From assembly GCA_001247695.2 (NCBI GenBank), contig LGRX02003775.1, positions 1 through 64,000 of the forward strand: a stretch of 64,000 bases of DNA, read 5' to 3'. Positions 1 through 10,943 of this stretch are shown here, in pieces. Origin of the DNA: Cymbomonas tetramitiformis. Taxonomy: Eukaryota > Chlorophyta > Pyramimonadophyceae > Pyramimonadales > Pyramimonadaceae. Each line of letters begins with the position of its first letter. Positions within the stretch are counted from its first letter, which is position 1. Made by a program: the position numbers and the translations under genes. The notes beneath the pieces are model-generated. The model was not told the DNA's origin, did no database searches, and was given only the letters and a program-made list of their open reading frames with translations.

Positions 1-135
1 GTGCTGAGCCGGTGCGGAGCTGGTGCTGAGCCGGTGCGGAGCTGGTGCTGAGCCGGTGCGGAGCTGGTGCTGAGCCGGTGCGGAGCTAGTGCTGAGCCGG
101 TGTGGAGCTAGTGCTGAGCCGGTGGAGCGCGTGTG
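1..135. repeat. 22-bp tandem repeat in an intron
   Basis: About six head-to-tail copies of a GC-rich 22-bp unit (GTGCTGAGCCGGTGCGGAGC plus two bases) run from the first base of the window. Later copies carry single substitutions and the last is shortened. The array ends about 50 bases before the first recognisable channel exon, so it lies in the upstream intron of that gene. Confidence 0.85.
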
Positions 136-183
136 GCCGTCTGTCCGCTTCCCCTCCGTGCCCCACTCCGCCCATCCTCCCAG

Positions 184-3100
184 GTGGAAAACATTATGGT
201 CATCATCGACCGCTTATTATTCATGATGAACTCGGAGTCCAAGCTCATCAAGGTCCGCCCAAACTATGAATCGCGGAGCACTCCGCAGCAGATCTGACAG
301 AAGGTCCAACAGCCTCTAACCAATCCTTCTGATCCTGTGCACGGGGTGTGCCTTCCGACAGCGGATAAAGTACTTCAGATTCGCGCGGAAGAACTACACC
401 TGGAGCATGGGCAACTCGCTGCGCATGTCCGTCATCATCTGCCTCATTCTCACATTCAACTACGGCAAGGACCACGAAACTTGGGAAGAGACGGGAGCCA
501 GCAAGGTACCGTCATCTTCGGCCCTGGTCACTAGCCGTCGAGCCACCGAGGTACCCTCATCTTCGGCCCTGGTCACTAGCCGTCGAGCCACCGAGGTACC
601 CTCATCTTCGACCCTGGTCACTGGCCGCCGAGCCACTGAGGTACCCTCATCTTCGGCTCCCAGTCACTAGCCGCCGAGCCACCGAGGCCCCTCATCTTCG
701 ACCCTGGTCACTGGTCGTCGAGCCACCGAGGCACCTCCTCATTCGCCCTGGTCACTAGCCGCTGAGCCACCGAGGTACCCCTCCTATCTTCGCCCTGGTC
801 ACTTCAGCCGTCGAGCCACCGAGGTACCCCTCTTCTTCTGGCCGTAATACCAGTCCCAGCCACCGAGAGGGCACTCCTATCGTATCACTAGCCGTCGAGC
901 CACCGGAGAAATTATTCTTTGCTCTCTGAGCCATTGCTCGAGAAATTTCGGCCTCGCTCTTGTCACTGTCGCGCTGATACTGAGGTACTCTCGCACTCAG
1001 TCGCCGAGTTACTGGAACAACAGCCACCGAGGTACCCCATTCTCAGCCTCCCTGGTCACTGGCCGTCGGAGCCACCAAGGTACTTTCATCTTCGGCCGTG
1101 GTCACTAGTCATTTCTAGCCACCGAGGTACTCCTCATCTTCGGCCGTGGTCAGCTGTCGAGCCACTGAGGTAATTCTCATCTTTCGGCCGTGGTCATCAC
1201 CCTCATCTTCGGCCCTGGTCACTAACCCACCCACCCCACACCCACCGGAGCCGTTTCATACGGAGCGATTTGGAGACAGCTCTTGAAGTGATCGACGCTC
1301 GTTCGACTTTGATCGGAGCGTCCAGGGGACTCGGGTCTTCTAATGGGGCTGTGTAATGGCTCCCCGTGTGCGCGCTCTGCGACCCAAACTGCACGTGGAG
1401 ACCTATGCTACGACCCAAACTGCGATTGGGCACATCACTATGCGAGTGGAGACCTGCTGCGACCTGACAAAGGCCTGATGCACTGCCCTCTCACTCTGGC
1501 GGAGCTCAGGATGATCCCTCCCGGCGTGGCATCCGTTGCCGCGCAGCCTCGTGGAAGGGCCGCCTGCGTGGTGCCGTGCAGCCTCGTGGGCTCCCTGTCT
1601 CGTTGCCGGCCCGTGGGGGACTCGGAGAGGGAGCTCAGTCAGAGTGCAATGACTTGCAGCACCCACTGGTCACACGGCGATGGGCGAGGATGCGGCAGGT
1701 GGTGACGTGTTTCGGGCTCATCCACAACGTGATCACGCTGAACATCTTCCTGCTGTTCCTGCTGTTCGAGGGGCCGCTGCTGCTCTTCGACGCGGGCCTC
1801 GTCGACATCGACCACCCTCTCACCATCGACTCCCTCCGCCGCCACCGCCTCGCAGTATCCCAGATCGCCCAGGACGCCATCTCGCAGAAATACCAGCAGC
1901 TCACACAGTGCGCTCACCTCTTTGTATGCGATGCCCCGCTTCAAATAACTCCGTGCTTCTCACCTTGCGCCCTCCAGGCTGGTTCTTGGTGGCAGCCGAC
2001 TGGTCCAGGTGTAGATGAGATGGATCGATTCTGCCTGGCGTGCCGATGGCCCCTCCGACTTGGGGAACCTGAGGCCAAACAATCGATGCGGGGGATCGCC
2101 CACAGGGGCACGGGAGGAGTGGTGCTCTGAGTGGGGTGGCTGAGGCGGGTGCCCACAGACGACTGAATATGTCGAGCACTCCTCGGGTTGAAGATGAGCC
2201 CATGGAAGTGCCCAATAAGAAGCTCAGGGCGATGAAGCTGGTGTTCGAGCAGTCCAGGTGTGTGGCACCACCACTGTATGGCCGAGTCCGCCGCCTTGCA
2301 TCTCCCCGTTGCTCCCATCGAGGGTTGATTGGCATTCTTGCAGCGAGCGCGTCTCTGTTTCAATCAGAATCTCCCAGTTCCGCTTTTGGAGGCGCCGAGG
2401 CCCTCATTGGGGGTGGGGGAGTTTAAGGTGTGGGGGAAGGTGCGGTAACACAGTCTTTGATAAAGGCATGATAGAGATCTGCAATTGGAGCCGCTGGGGC
2501 TGAGCCTGAAGAGCCTGATGGAGGTGGTCCTGGCTGTCATTCCTGTGCTGAAGGAGGTGTTCGCCTCGCGGCGCTTCTGGTGGTTCGTTTTCTTAGGCAG
2601 CAGCAGCCTGATCGGCACCCTGTTCAGCAACTTCTTCTTCGCCGCGCACCTGCTAGACTACATGGTGAACAACCCCGACGGCCGCATGACCATGCAAGCG
2701 GTGCTCATGGGGGGGAACCTCCTCGTGAAGACCGCCCTGGTCACGGTGATCATCATCTTCATGTATGCCATAGTCAGCTTCAAGAACTTCAGCGACCGGA
2801 TCGTGGACACCTACGAGTGCGAGTCGTTCTTCCAGTGCTTAGTCTACCACCTCATCTTCGGGATGGACGGGTGCGGGCGAGGGCGCCGCTCCTCCCCGCG
2901 ACTCCCCTCCCAGAGAGTCCCAGCCAGCGCGGCTTCCCTGCAGCTGCGCCTGCAGAACGGGGTCTGCCCGGGGGGGTGCAAACAAGTAGGCAGCCACCTC
3001 AGGGAGCAGTGCACGGATGGAACCCTGTCGATCCCTGTTGCCAGGAACATTGCGATGGCGGGTCGGTGGGGTAAACACGGAGGCATGCAGGGCAGTGGAT

Positions 3101-6100
3101 GTGGAGCACCGAGGCCCGCTCTGCTCTGGGCTGTTTTCTTAGTGCTGGACCAGCCGCGATCGCCCTCCCCCGTTGGATTCATCCCTCCGCAAGATCAGAA
3201 GTAGCGCGCAAAATGAGAGAGGCCTCTCCATAGTTGCTGCGCGCACAAGCGCCAGCGCGGTGGCTCGGTGCTCGAGGTGGTGCGCTGACCCCCAGCACGG
3301 CGGCGAGGAGAGCGCGCTACCGCAGTGCACAGAGCGCCCGGGGGCTCCCTCGGGCGTGACCTAGCTGAGCTCCTGTGCTGTTGCGAGCATACCTGTGCTC
3401 CACAGCATCTGCCGCACCGAAAGTGAGACGGCTGACACGGTGTGCATAGTATGTAGCTCCGATCTCTGGATGCAGGGGGCAATCCTCGGCGAAGGTTGAT
3501 CATCAAGCTTTCATCTCTGAAAATCGCTAGACCTACCCGCCCGCGTCAGATACCCGAGTCGAGCAGTTTGTTTGCTCCGAGTGAAGTCTGGGTTGGCTTG
3601 GACATCCAGTGACCTACGGTGGATGTGCTGCCCGGTCGCACTGCTGCTGCACACGGGAAGCGGCCTCGAGACGATGAAGGCAACATCGATCCCATTGGCG
3701 CTGGCTGGGCCTCACACGCCATACCCCCACGAACCTCACGATTATAGCAGATGTGGTCATGGGTATTAGCCGAGTGTGTGTGGCTTATCCTTGGACCGAT
3801 TTCTCTGGCACCATATAGCCAAAGAACATCAGCTGTGGTATGCACCCATGCGCATACAGTATATGCTTATCCTTGCGACTCCTTTGGCACCCCGTAGCCA
3901 CAGGGGACTGCACGATGTACCCACGCCGGGGATCAAAGGATTCAGCACACACTTCGGGACACTCGTCCGGATTCTCCGGAGCTCACTAGTGAAGAATGGG
4001 ACCCCCTAAGCCTCGCTGAGCCACCCGAGCCCCTCTGCATCTGCACCGCCAGCGCACTGCCGCCTTGTGCCTGAAGTCGGTTCATCCCTGCCCCCTGAGC
4101 TGCGCGAGCCATATCTCCACCACCAAGCCCACGCTCAGGACCACCCCGCTGCTCCCTGAGCCTCACTGGGCCACCTGAGCCCCTCTGCGGCTGTCCTACC
4201 GGCGCACTGCTGCTGTGTTTCTGGAGCTGGCTCACCTCGAGCCAATCGAGCCACCCCTCCACCACCAAGCCTACATCCCACATCACCCCGCTGCCCCCTA
4301 CAGCCTGATCTCAAGAGAGCTTGCCCACCCACGCCACGGCCAGAATGCCTAAGCGCTGTCCCAAGGGGCTGAGAATGATCAACTGGGTTGCCCTCATCCA
4401 AACTTGCACATCCGCCATCGACTTGCGCTTGCAGCCCTCTACCCCCAGCACCAACTCCCCGTGACTGGAGCCCTTGCGCTGATTGCGTTGCGAGGTGGCC
4501 GCGAACTTGAGCAATGCGCTCCACACTTGCGCTGTAACTGTCACGCCGCACTGTTCCTACTTGGGGTCCCATCCCCACAGTTGCCTGTGTGTCCCAAGCC
4601 CTCCCGGTGGCCGATAGTTCACCACCCGGTCGTCGCCTTCCCGACAGCTGCTCACTGTTAGTTCCGGCACGGCCAGCAACCTCGCCCGGTGGGCACGGAA
4701 GCTGATGAGATGCCGTATGCTGCCGTGCAACCTGTTGTAAGTGGTCATCGCTGCCGGGATGGGCCCCCGGGCTCTGAGGGGCCCGGCGTGTGTCAACTCC
4801 ACCCGCGGACCTCCCCACATCTCCCCCGTCATCCTCATCAGTTCCCCCCATGCCATCAACCCCCCCAAGAAGGCCGGCCACCCGCCTGCTCGCCCCCATC
4901 AAGGTGGCCACCCCTCCCTCAGCCAAGGCCATTGCTTACTCCGGCGAGGCCCCACTCTGCTCCTGAGTCCAGACCCCACTCCCCGGGCCCGGCGACAAAA
5001 GGTCATCCCACTCATTCAAGATATCCTCGACACTTGACGCCGCCTGGCTGAGCCCGCCTATGCCTGCCCGTGCCCCTCCAGATCGCGCCTCGGCGGTGCC
5101 CCCTCCTTGACCCTCCACAGTGCCCAGATGCTCCACCTCCCGCCGCACGTCCTCCATGCTCTCCAAAAGCCTCGATGCCATCGCGCCTGCCTCGCCTGCC
5201 TCACCGGGAGCCTGCCCAGACCGCTCACGCTGCGTTCCCTCAGATTCCTGCATCCCACCGCCAGACCCATCCTGCGTGGCATAGTCTGTCTCCTCGAACG
5301 CACGCCGGGGATCAAAGGATTCAGCACACACTTCGGGACACTTATCCGGAATCTCCGGAGCTCACTCGTGAAGAATGGGACCCCCTAAGCCTCACTGAGC
5401 CACCCGAGCCCCTCTGCATCTGCACCGCCAGGGCAATGCTGGCTTGTGCCTGAAGCCGGTGCATCCCTGCCCCCCGAGCTGCGCGAGCCATCTCTCCACC
5501 ACCAAGCCTACGCTCAGGACCACCCCGCTGCTCCCTGAGCCTCACCGGGCCACTTGAGTCCCTCTGCAACTGCCCCGCCGGCGCACTGCTGCTGTGTCTC
5601 TGAAGCCGGCTCACTTTTGCCCCTCGAGCCACTCGAGCCATCTCTTCACCACCAAGCCCACATTCGAGACCACCCCGCTGCCCCCTACCTGCCCTAGAGC
5701 CTGGTCTCAAGAGAGCTTGCCCACCCACGACACGGCCAAAATCCCCAAGGGCTGCCTCAAGGGGCTAAGAATTATAAGCTGGATTGCCCTCATCCGAACC
5801 TGCGCACCCGCGACCGACTTGCGCCTGCAACCCTCTACCCCCAGCGTAAAATCTATGGGACTGAAGCCCTTGCACTGAATGCCCTGCAAGGAAGCTGCGA
5901 ACTAGAGCAATGCGCTCCACACTTGCGCTGCAACTGTCGTGCTGCACTGTTTCTACTAGGGGTCCCATCCCCACAGGTGCCCGCGTGTCCCAAGCCCTCC
6001 CGGTGGCCGATAGTTCACCAACCGGTTGTTTCCTTACCGACAGCTTCTCATCACTGTAAGTTCTGGCACTGCGTGTGTGGACTTATCCTTGGACCGATTC

Positions 6101-9100
6101 CTTTGGCACACCGTAGCCGCAGAAGACCGGCTGCACTATGTACCCACGCCGGGGATCAAAGGATTCAGCACACACTTCGGGACACTTATCCGGAATCTCC
6201 GGAGCTCACTCGTGAAGAATGGGACCCCCTAAGCCTCACTGAGCCACCCGAGCGCCTCTGCATCTGCACCGCCAGCGCGCTGCGTGTGTGTGTTCGGCCT
6301 CTTTGAGGGCGTCGGGGATTCGTCTGTGGCTCGCTATTTGGGAGTATCTCGGATTCGTCTGACGCTTGCTCCCTCTCCGTGTACAGTGCTCATGGTTATT
6401 ACACGTGCCGGGGGACTTGTGTTCTTTACTTGTTGATTTGCTTCTCACATCCACTGGGATGATGGTGGGCTGGCTTTTGTTGGCGGATCTCATGCCAATC
6501 AGTGTGTGTTCGGCCCCGCCCTGCTCCTGATTTGCTTCTCACATCCACTGGGATGATGGGGGGCTGGCTTTTGTTGGCTGATCTCATGCCATTCAGTGTG
6601 TCCGTACTTTGCTACAAGGAGAGGCAGAGGGTGGTGAAGTCCACGTTCTGTGTTTTCCCTTGATTTTTGCGGGGAGCACTTAGGTGCCCGCATGTTTTTA
6701 GTTTGTTACCATAGGGTGTACATACCGTGTGGGGTGACTGCATTCATGGCATAACCATAGACCAGAGGGTCCCATCCATCGACCGTGAGCCACTCGGGGG
6801 CATGCCAGCAGGGTCCGCTTATTCCGTTACCCAGGGACCAACAATTGTTGGGCGATGATCGGTCACATCGTATCATCTTTCCATGCTGCTTTGCATCTGG
6901 GTTGGGAATATGTATAAGTTGGTAGTATCTTGCCACGGCCCCGCCCTGCTCCTAATTTGCTTCTTACATCCACCATCCACTGGGATGATGGTGGGCTGGC
7001 TTTGTTGGCCGATCTCATGCCTTTCAGTGTGTGTGTGTGTGTGTGTGTATGTTTTTTGACATGGGGTGTCCATGCTGTGTGGTGTGACTGCATTCATGAC
7101 ATAACCATGGACCAACAGGTCCCATCCATCGACCGGGAGCCACTGGGGGGCATGCCAGCAGGGTCCGCTTACTCCGTTACCCAGAGACCAACAATTGTTG
7201 GGCGATGATCGGTCACATCGTTTCATCTTTCCATGCTGCTTTGCATCAGGGTTGGGAACATGTATGAGTTTGTGGTATCTTGTCACGGCCCCGCCCTGCT
7301 CCTGATTTGCTTCTCACATCCACTGGGATGATGGTGGGCTGGCTTTTGTTGGCCGATCTCATGCCGTTCAGTGTGTGTGTATGTTCGTGCATCCCCTGTT
7401 TGGTTTGAATCCTTTAGCTTGCCTGGGCTCGAGCAGCGGAGTGGAATATTTCCATGACGGACCTACGGTGCAAAGCTAGATGAGATCCCAGCTACCCCAC
7501 ATTTTTGGCTGTGATTTGCGTTTGTGGTGGGTTTACTTTGCGATTGGTTTGGGGGTGTCCAAGCGAACAGTATCTGGCCAGGGCCCCGCCCTGTTCCTGA
7601 ATGCTTTTCACTCCACTGGGATGATGATGGGCTGGCTTTTGTAAGTGGATCGCATGCCGCTCAGTGTGTGTGTTCCAGCTGCTTTGGCCGCACACCGGCG
7701 GTGCCCGACCGCACCAGCAATCCGATTAGGGGCGCCTCGGTGCCTGAAGGTGACCCGCACTCCTGACAGGCAGTGAGGCACCTGCGGGTGGGGTCGTGGC
7801 GCAGAGCGGGGAAAAGCGAAGGCATCGGCAGTCTCTTCGGACATTGGTACAACCCGCCAGTGAGCCTCGAGGATATGCAGGACTGGGAAGACGTGGCGCA
7901 CATCATGTATCTGATGTCCTTCGTGATCATTTGGATGTTCCTCCTGTCGAACATCATCACGGGTCAGATCGTCGACGCCTTCGGCTCCGTGCGCGACATT
8001 GCGGCCAACAAAAAGGCGCGCGCCCCTCGCCCCACCTCCGGCATTCCACGGGACGCCTCCCGAGGATGCGCCTCACATCAGCATCGACCTGCGGGTCCTC
8101 GGCCTACATGACTCCATCCACAGCATGCTGGTCATCGATATGCTGAGTCCTCCTCCGTTCTGACACGAGCGGCGCTGATGTCCTCGATGCTCCTCAGCTT
8201 TCGTGGAGCACAGCCTGGGCCACGTGGCAGTCAGTCCGGGCAACTTAGCTTTCCCCGCAGGAGCGCCTCCAGCCCCTTGGATTGTTTCAGAGGCTGGCCC
8301 ACCTCAGTGCGTGGCCTCCATGCCGTACGATCGAGCTCCGATTCAGTATCCCGGTGCGATCTGCGGCATGTGCTAGTTTGCAGCTCTGCGCTTTCGCCCG
8401 CCAGACCCAAATGCCGGATTGAAGAGGCCCCGGGAAACGGTGACCATGAAATGACGAGAATGACGGCGCGGAGTCGGGCAAGGAAAGGAGGCAGCGGAAG
8501 TGACGCGTACAAGTGGTGGTGTCGGGGACTTTGGGCGCAGAGGGATCTGGAAGAGAACAGCATGATCTGTAGCATCGATAGATATAGCTTTGGCAGTCAC
8601 TTCCAAACTCACATGGAGGAGGAGCAGAACCCGTTAGATTACCTCTTCTTCGTGCAGTACATCCTGGAGATGGACCCGGCCGACTTAGGGGGCATCCACA
8701 GCCACATCTACGCCAGCCTCAAGGAAGGCCGCGTGACCGACTGGATGCCCGTCACCCGCTCCGTTTATCTCGAATCCACCTCGAGCTTACAGAAGGTGGG
8801 CAGCCATCGCAATGCGGTGTGAGGCTTGTCATCGATAGGTCTGCCGACTATGCACGCCGGTTAGGGTCTGAGCCCTTAAGTGGCATCAAGCATCGGAGAT
8901 GAGTGATGGGAAAGCCTGAGGCACATGAAACACTGAGGGGCGATCCCTCAGGCATTGAGCACCAGGGGGACAGAGCCTTGGCATATGGGGGCGATCCCTC
9001 AGGCATTGAGCACCAGGGGGACTGAGCCTTGGCACATGGGGGCGTTCCTGAACTCGCCATTGGGGCTTAGCCTGTCATCCACCGTCCATGCACATATACA

Positions 9101-9740
9101 GCACCGCATTGATCAAGCGATGGATGCTGGTGTTGACATACAGGAGCATACCGGTCAAATTGAGGCAAAGGTCATCGCCGCGACCAGCGCGCGTGTTGAT
9201 TCGCTCGAGCACAACATGAAGAGACAATACGAGTCGTTGAGTCAGGTGAATCGTGGCGGCAGCTGAGTATCAGCTTGTCACGCAAAGCTTTGCAGCAGTT
9301 TTGAGCATATTACTAGTGGGAGATGGATCCGGATGATCTCCTCTGGCAAGAATTAAGGAATCTTGTGAAACCGTCGCTTGACCTTGGAGGAACCAGATCA
9401 GAGAGAGGGTTTCACCTACAAATGTTAACTTTCTCACCAAATGAATGACCACGAAATGACAGTGATTGGTCAGTGATCCAGACAACTAGTGGCGGATGTG
9501 TACAGTCTGCCAGCCGGTCACACGGTATGCAGAAGTGGACCTAATTTGCTGGTACTCCAGCTGGCAAGGTGTGATGATCCTTGCTCGGTGGCGCATATGC
9601 ATTTGAACGTGCACAAGCATATGACCCGGGGTGGGGACGGGTGGAGGGGGCACATGCAGGACATAATACAACAAATGCGATCGATAGAACAAACTTGTAA
9701 GGACCGGCTTGATAGAATAGAAGATGCAATGACCAAGTAG
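184..9740 (+). CDS. IP3/ryanodine receptor-type calcium channel, C-terminal part (9 exons)
   Basis: These exons encode the membrane and C-terminal part of a tetrameric intracellular calcium-release channel; the N-terminal ligand-binding part lies upstream of the window. Exons read here: 184-252, 362-505, 1699-1907, 2159-2257, 2475-2870, 7805-8015, 8541-8795, 9102-9245 and 9660-9740. All joins keep the reading frame. Exons 2 and 3 carry the first hydrophobic segments. Exon 5 has FWWFVFLGSSSLIGTLFSNF and LLDYMVNNP followed by further helices, as in the S3-S5 region of IP3 receptors. Exon 6 has the pore-lining helix and VDAFGSVRD, matching the IDTFADLR/IDAFGELR of the families. Exon 7 matches the linker that normally binds zinc. 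Exons 8 and 9 form a charged coiled coil ending at TAG. The gene family is secure from this order of motifs. Assignment to IP3 receptor or ryanodine receptor is not. Exon edges are inferred from splice signals and phase. Confidence 0.85.
506..1230. repeat. 45-bp minisatellite in channel intron 2
   Basis: A 45-bp unit containing GAGGTACCCTCATCTTCGGC and CCTGGTCACTAGCCGTCGAG is repeated about fifteen times, increasingly degenerate toward the right. The first unit starts exactly at the exon 2 donor (AAG/GTACC), so each unit carries a donor-like GAGGTACC. Confidence 0.85.
3540..6290. repeat. Large duplicated blocks in channel intron 5
   Basis: The 4.9-kb intron between exons 5 and 6 holds a block of about 200 bp present three times, near 3925, 5300 and 6145. 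It starts with ACGCCGGGGATCAAAGGATT and ends in a CACCGCCAGCGC-like sequence. The stretches following the first two copies (about 4080-4680 and 5450-6060) are also duplicates of each other at lower identity. Several open frames arise from these repeats, but none resembles a protein and both strands contain stops, so I read this as non-coding. Confidence 0.75.
6425..7645. repeat. Second repeat family in channel intron 5
   Basis: A 70-90 bp unit containing CACATCCACTGGGATGATGG occurs about five times, near 6440, 6535, 6960, 7315 and 7605. A longer block of about 195 bp, with CAACAATTGTTGGGCGATGA inside, occurs twice (about 6715-6915 and 7065-7265). A GT dinucleotide run lies at 7028-7048. No coding potential is seen. 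Confidence 0.8.
8939..9040. repeat. Two copies of a 50-bp tandem repeat
   Basis: Two adjacent, nearly identical 50-bp units containing GATCCCTCAGGCATTGAGCA lie in the intron between channel exons 7 and 8. Confidence 0.85.
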
Positions 9741-10943
9741 CCGGAAGAGCAGGATAAAGTGGAATCAAGATAGAGCAAAGCTTCAATAGACGCATTTTGC
9801 ACCACCTTTGTGTGGACGAAGAAATATGTTTGATGAGGTGCTTTGATGAAAGCTCAAGAAATAGAAAATTTGTGAGTCTTCCCAATGGAAGCGTGATATT
9901 GGGAGGTGCACAGCACAGTGCAGACCAAGGGTAGAATTAGACGTTTCCCGGTGTGGAGCAATCAGAAAATAGACGGGTCATTCTTTGTGGGGGGGGGAAT
10001 AGAAACTTAGAAAAATGTCAAGGTGAATAAATTAATGAACAAACTCATTTTTCACTACCTGTCCGGGGTGGGGCAATAATGCTGCTCGCTATGACATCTA
10101 TCGATACGGTATACCTTCTGATATGCGCCTGACAAACTTCTTTATAGGAGATGTATGAACAGTATGTTTTACTGAAAGCTGACAAGTGACGCACTAATCT
10201 GCTGTATGCATATGTGGATATAAACATGATGTCCTTTGAGACGAAGCCATTTGAGAAAGCTATTCAATTCATGTATTTTAGATTTCATGGACATGTACAC
10301 ATCTGAGGGTCCGGCGTAATTCTACTTTCCAAGCAGATGAACTGCAGTAGTAGTCCAAATTGTTTGCTCAAAAACAAGTTCTACGCCCTATGAAACAGGT
10401 GCCTGATGCTGAAGATGAATCTCGCACGAAGACTACACAAGGAAGTTGGCGCCATGATGCATTTAAACAGCTGCATACATGATGATGAAAGTAAACATTG
10501 ATCATCAACTTTTTCTATACTTCGCATTCATGTTCATTACTGTATCGACAATAGTCTCAAAGAATTACTGATGATAGAACTTTCATGTTACTAGTTTCCA
10601 AAACAGTCATAGTTGTGAACAGTTACCAGATTGATAAAAAGTATTCATTTCGACTTCAACTTAAATGTGTATGTCCATCCTCGCATATGCACATGACCAT
10701 GCACATGTGTTGTAATACATTCAATAAGGCCATACAAATAGCAGCGAAGTGTGACACATGTTTCTACCTTTCAATTCTGGTTCATCACAGGTATTTTCAC
10801 AAACATCCAAGTAGAAAATCTTCATGGCAAAATGCCTTCAACTCAGACAAGAGGATCTCATGCCCGTGTCTATTGCACAGGACTATTTCAAGTACCACCT
10901 AAATCTATACTGCAGACCTACCCTAAGTGTCCACAACCTTTGC
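9741..10943. other. Intergenic region, no gene seen
   Basis: AT-richer sequence between the stop of the calcium-channel gene and the stop of the oppositely oriented CBS-domain gene. The two genes converge here, so it should hold both 3' untranslated regions. A run of nine G lies at about 9990. I see no convincing open frame, repeat or RNA gene. Confidence 0.6.

Noticed and set aside
4135..4932. 265-codon minus-strand open frame in channel intron 5
   Set aside because: Overlaps duplicated intronic blocks. The copy at 5340-6060 does not preserve the frame, and no domain is seen.
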